A model generated the notes under the pieces. It did not search any database. It saw only the letters and a program-made list of their open reading frames with translations, and was not told where the DNA came from. The translations under genes and the position numbers were made by a program. Shown in pieces: positions 62,860-64,000 of a stretch of 64,000 bases of DNA. The stretch comes from Acutalibacter muris (GTDB lineage Bacteria > Bacillota > Clostridia > Oscillospirales > Acutalibacteraceae). Every line of letters starts with the position of its first letter. Within the stretch, counting starts at the first letter, position 1. The stretch covers positions 1,302,001 to 1,366,000 of the forward strand of contig NZ_CP021422.1 of assembly GCF_002201475.1 (NCBI RefSeq), written 5' to 3'.

Positions 62860-64000
62860 TGTCTGTTACCTCCACATTCTTTTCTATTTTGAATGTCCGC
62901 AAAATCCGTCCTACATCTCGGGGCCGCCACGGGCAATCCAAATGGTGCAACGCGATAAGTCTGTCCTGCACATTGCTCCCAGCCCCGAGTTTTTGTGTAC
63001 TGCCAATCAGCACCCGAACCTTGCCGCTGCGCACTTTTCCAAACAGTTCCTTCTTCTTAGCTTCTGTATCAGCGTCATGGAAAAAAGCAACCTCATTTTC
63101 CGGGACGCCGCGCTCCATGAGCTTTTGCTTTATATCATCGTACACATTGAAGCTACCGTCCTTTTTGGGTGTGGAAAGGTCAGAAAACACCAGTTGGGTG
63201 AGCTTTTCTTCCTTACCCTCCTGCCAGAATTTCATAATGTTTTCCACGCAGAGATTGAGCTTTGAGGCCAGATCGTCCTCCGCAAAAGGGGAGATCAAGC
63301 GCAGGTCAAGCCCTAATTTCCGGCCATCGTTTGTAATCTTCAGAAGATTGTCTTCGGCAGGCTCCACGTCACCAATACGCACGGCAGTGGCCCGCTTCGA
63401 TAGCTCCTGCACATAGGCTTTCTGAAACTCAGTGGGCTTTGCAACGATGTTGTGAAACTCCACATCGGGCGTGGGCAGGTTCAGCATATCCTCCGTCTTG
63501 ATATCGGCCACTTCATGAAAGATGTTCATCAGCTCTGGCGGGTTAAAGAACTTAGCGAACCGGGTTCGGGGCCGGTAGCCGGTTCCCTCTGGGGCCAATT
63601 CCATAGTGGTTGTAGTTTCTCCAAACCGGCTGGCCCAGTTGTCGAAACTCCCCATTCCCATAGCTTTTAAGGCGTTGTTTTGAAGATATCTCTGCATGGT
63701 AAACATCTCTGTTATGGAGTTGCTGATGGGCGTTCCTGTGGCAAAAATCACACCTTTATATTCGGTTATTTCATCCAAGTATTGGGTTTTGTTAAACAGG
63801 TCCATGGACTTCTGTGCCTCGCTGGTGGAAAGACCAGCCACATTTCGCATTTTAGTTGCGAGAAACAAATTTTTGAAATTATCCGCCTCGTCCACAAACA
63901 GCCGGTCAATGCCTAATTCCTCAAAGTTTATCACGGTATCCTTGCGGTGATCGGCCTGTAATTTTTTCAACCGCCCCTCTAAACTTTTCTTTGTCCGTTC
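62840..64000 (-). pseudogene. SNF2-type helicase/DNA-methylase-associated protein of an integrative element, 3' truncated and 5' end outside window
   Basis: The frame is open to the right edge. It contains helicase motifs: RLFVDEADNFKNLF (DEAD-like box), IFATGTPISNSITEMFTM, and the C-terminal lobe VRVLIGSTQKLGAGSNVQDR followed by DCPWRPRDV. In full-length relatives the next motif is the QREGRIIRQG arginine finger. Here it is missing, and after RPRDV an unrelated 23-residue tail runs to the stop just past the TnpV start. It was therefore cut by a deletion ending upstream of TnpV. Confidence 0.8.

Larger units (their letters stand above)
32031..64000. mobile_element. Composite integrative island inserted at the 3' end of guaA (left end; right end outside window)
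   Basis: Directly after guaA come an XRE regulator, an excisionase, and an integrase fragment, the usual border module of guaA-integrated elements. The following 31 kb has replication, mobilisation and conjugation genes, TnpV and TnpW proteins, and four insertion sequences. Base composition is lower and more variable than in the core. At least five genes are truncated or joined to unrelated ones. I infer an original mobilisable element (xre-xis-int-mobC-repA-relaxase) later invaded by other elements. No second copy of the guaA 3' end was seen in the window, so the right border is outside. Confidence 0.85.

Overview
The window looks like the chromosome of a spore-forming, anaerobic Clostridia (probably an Oscillospiraceae-like gut Firmicute) carrying a large mobile island. 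This is inferred from the priA-def-fmt-rsmB-rlmN-stp-prkC-rsgA-thiN-spoVM gene order, the sporulation genes spoVM and spoIVB, a ferredoxin-dependent 2-oxoacid oxidoreductase, rubrerythrin, and GC-rich codon use in the first half. No rRNA, tRNA or CRISPR array was seen.

Layout 1-32030 (core, GC-rich). 1-10850 is a translation, rRNA-modification and Ser/Thr signalling operon ending in a 29-codon spoVM, with spoIVB facing it. 12265-12460 holds a structured RNA candidate with its own terminator. 12651-16757 has a methyltransferase, a P-loop ATPase and korDABC. 16948-22735 has enolase, a GNAT, a serine hydrolase, rubrerythrin and an AI-2E family exporter. 22728-25970 is a three-gene DNA-repair operon (dinB, a radical SAM protein and a TIGR03915 protein) behind a LexA-type box. 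26144-32030 has an MsmX-type ATPase, a DUF4830 protein, an Sfp-like transferase, a MATE exporter and guaA.

Layout 32031-64000 (island, lower and patchy GC). guaA is a known integration hotspot, and an XRE regulator, an excisionase and an integrase follow its stop codon directly. The integrase keeps only its N-terminal half at 33110. Its C-terminal end, beginning at the catalytic R-H-x-H motif, lies 12 kb away at 45754, directly before mobC, a RepA-type ATPase and a relaxase stub. Between the halves are a replication module (ParB remnant, replisome organizer, DnaC-like loader, TnpW), decayed conjugation genes, a 150-bp palindrome carrying DnaA-box-like sites, a TetR-ABC exporter locus broken by an IS110 element, nested IS630 copies, and a decayed permease-lipoprotein-ATPase locus.

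From 48484 to the right edge lie an IS5-family element with a -1 frameshift signal, a 1105-residue S-layer-anchored protein preceded by a promoter flanked by 14-bp inverted repeats, a frameshifted second SLH gene, a HicB-like protein, a RepA/VirB4 fusion ORF, three sigma-like genes in tandem, a KTR protein, a CPBP protease and a TetR gene separated by a second, nearly identical IS630 copy, TnpV, and a truncated SNF2-type helicase running off the window. Several ORFs are joins of unrelated genes, so the island appears to be a pile-up of mobile elements that has undergone repeated deletion and fusion. The far attachment site is not in the window.
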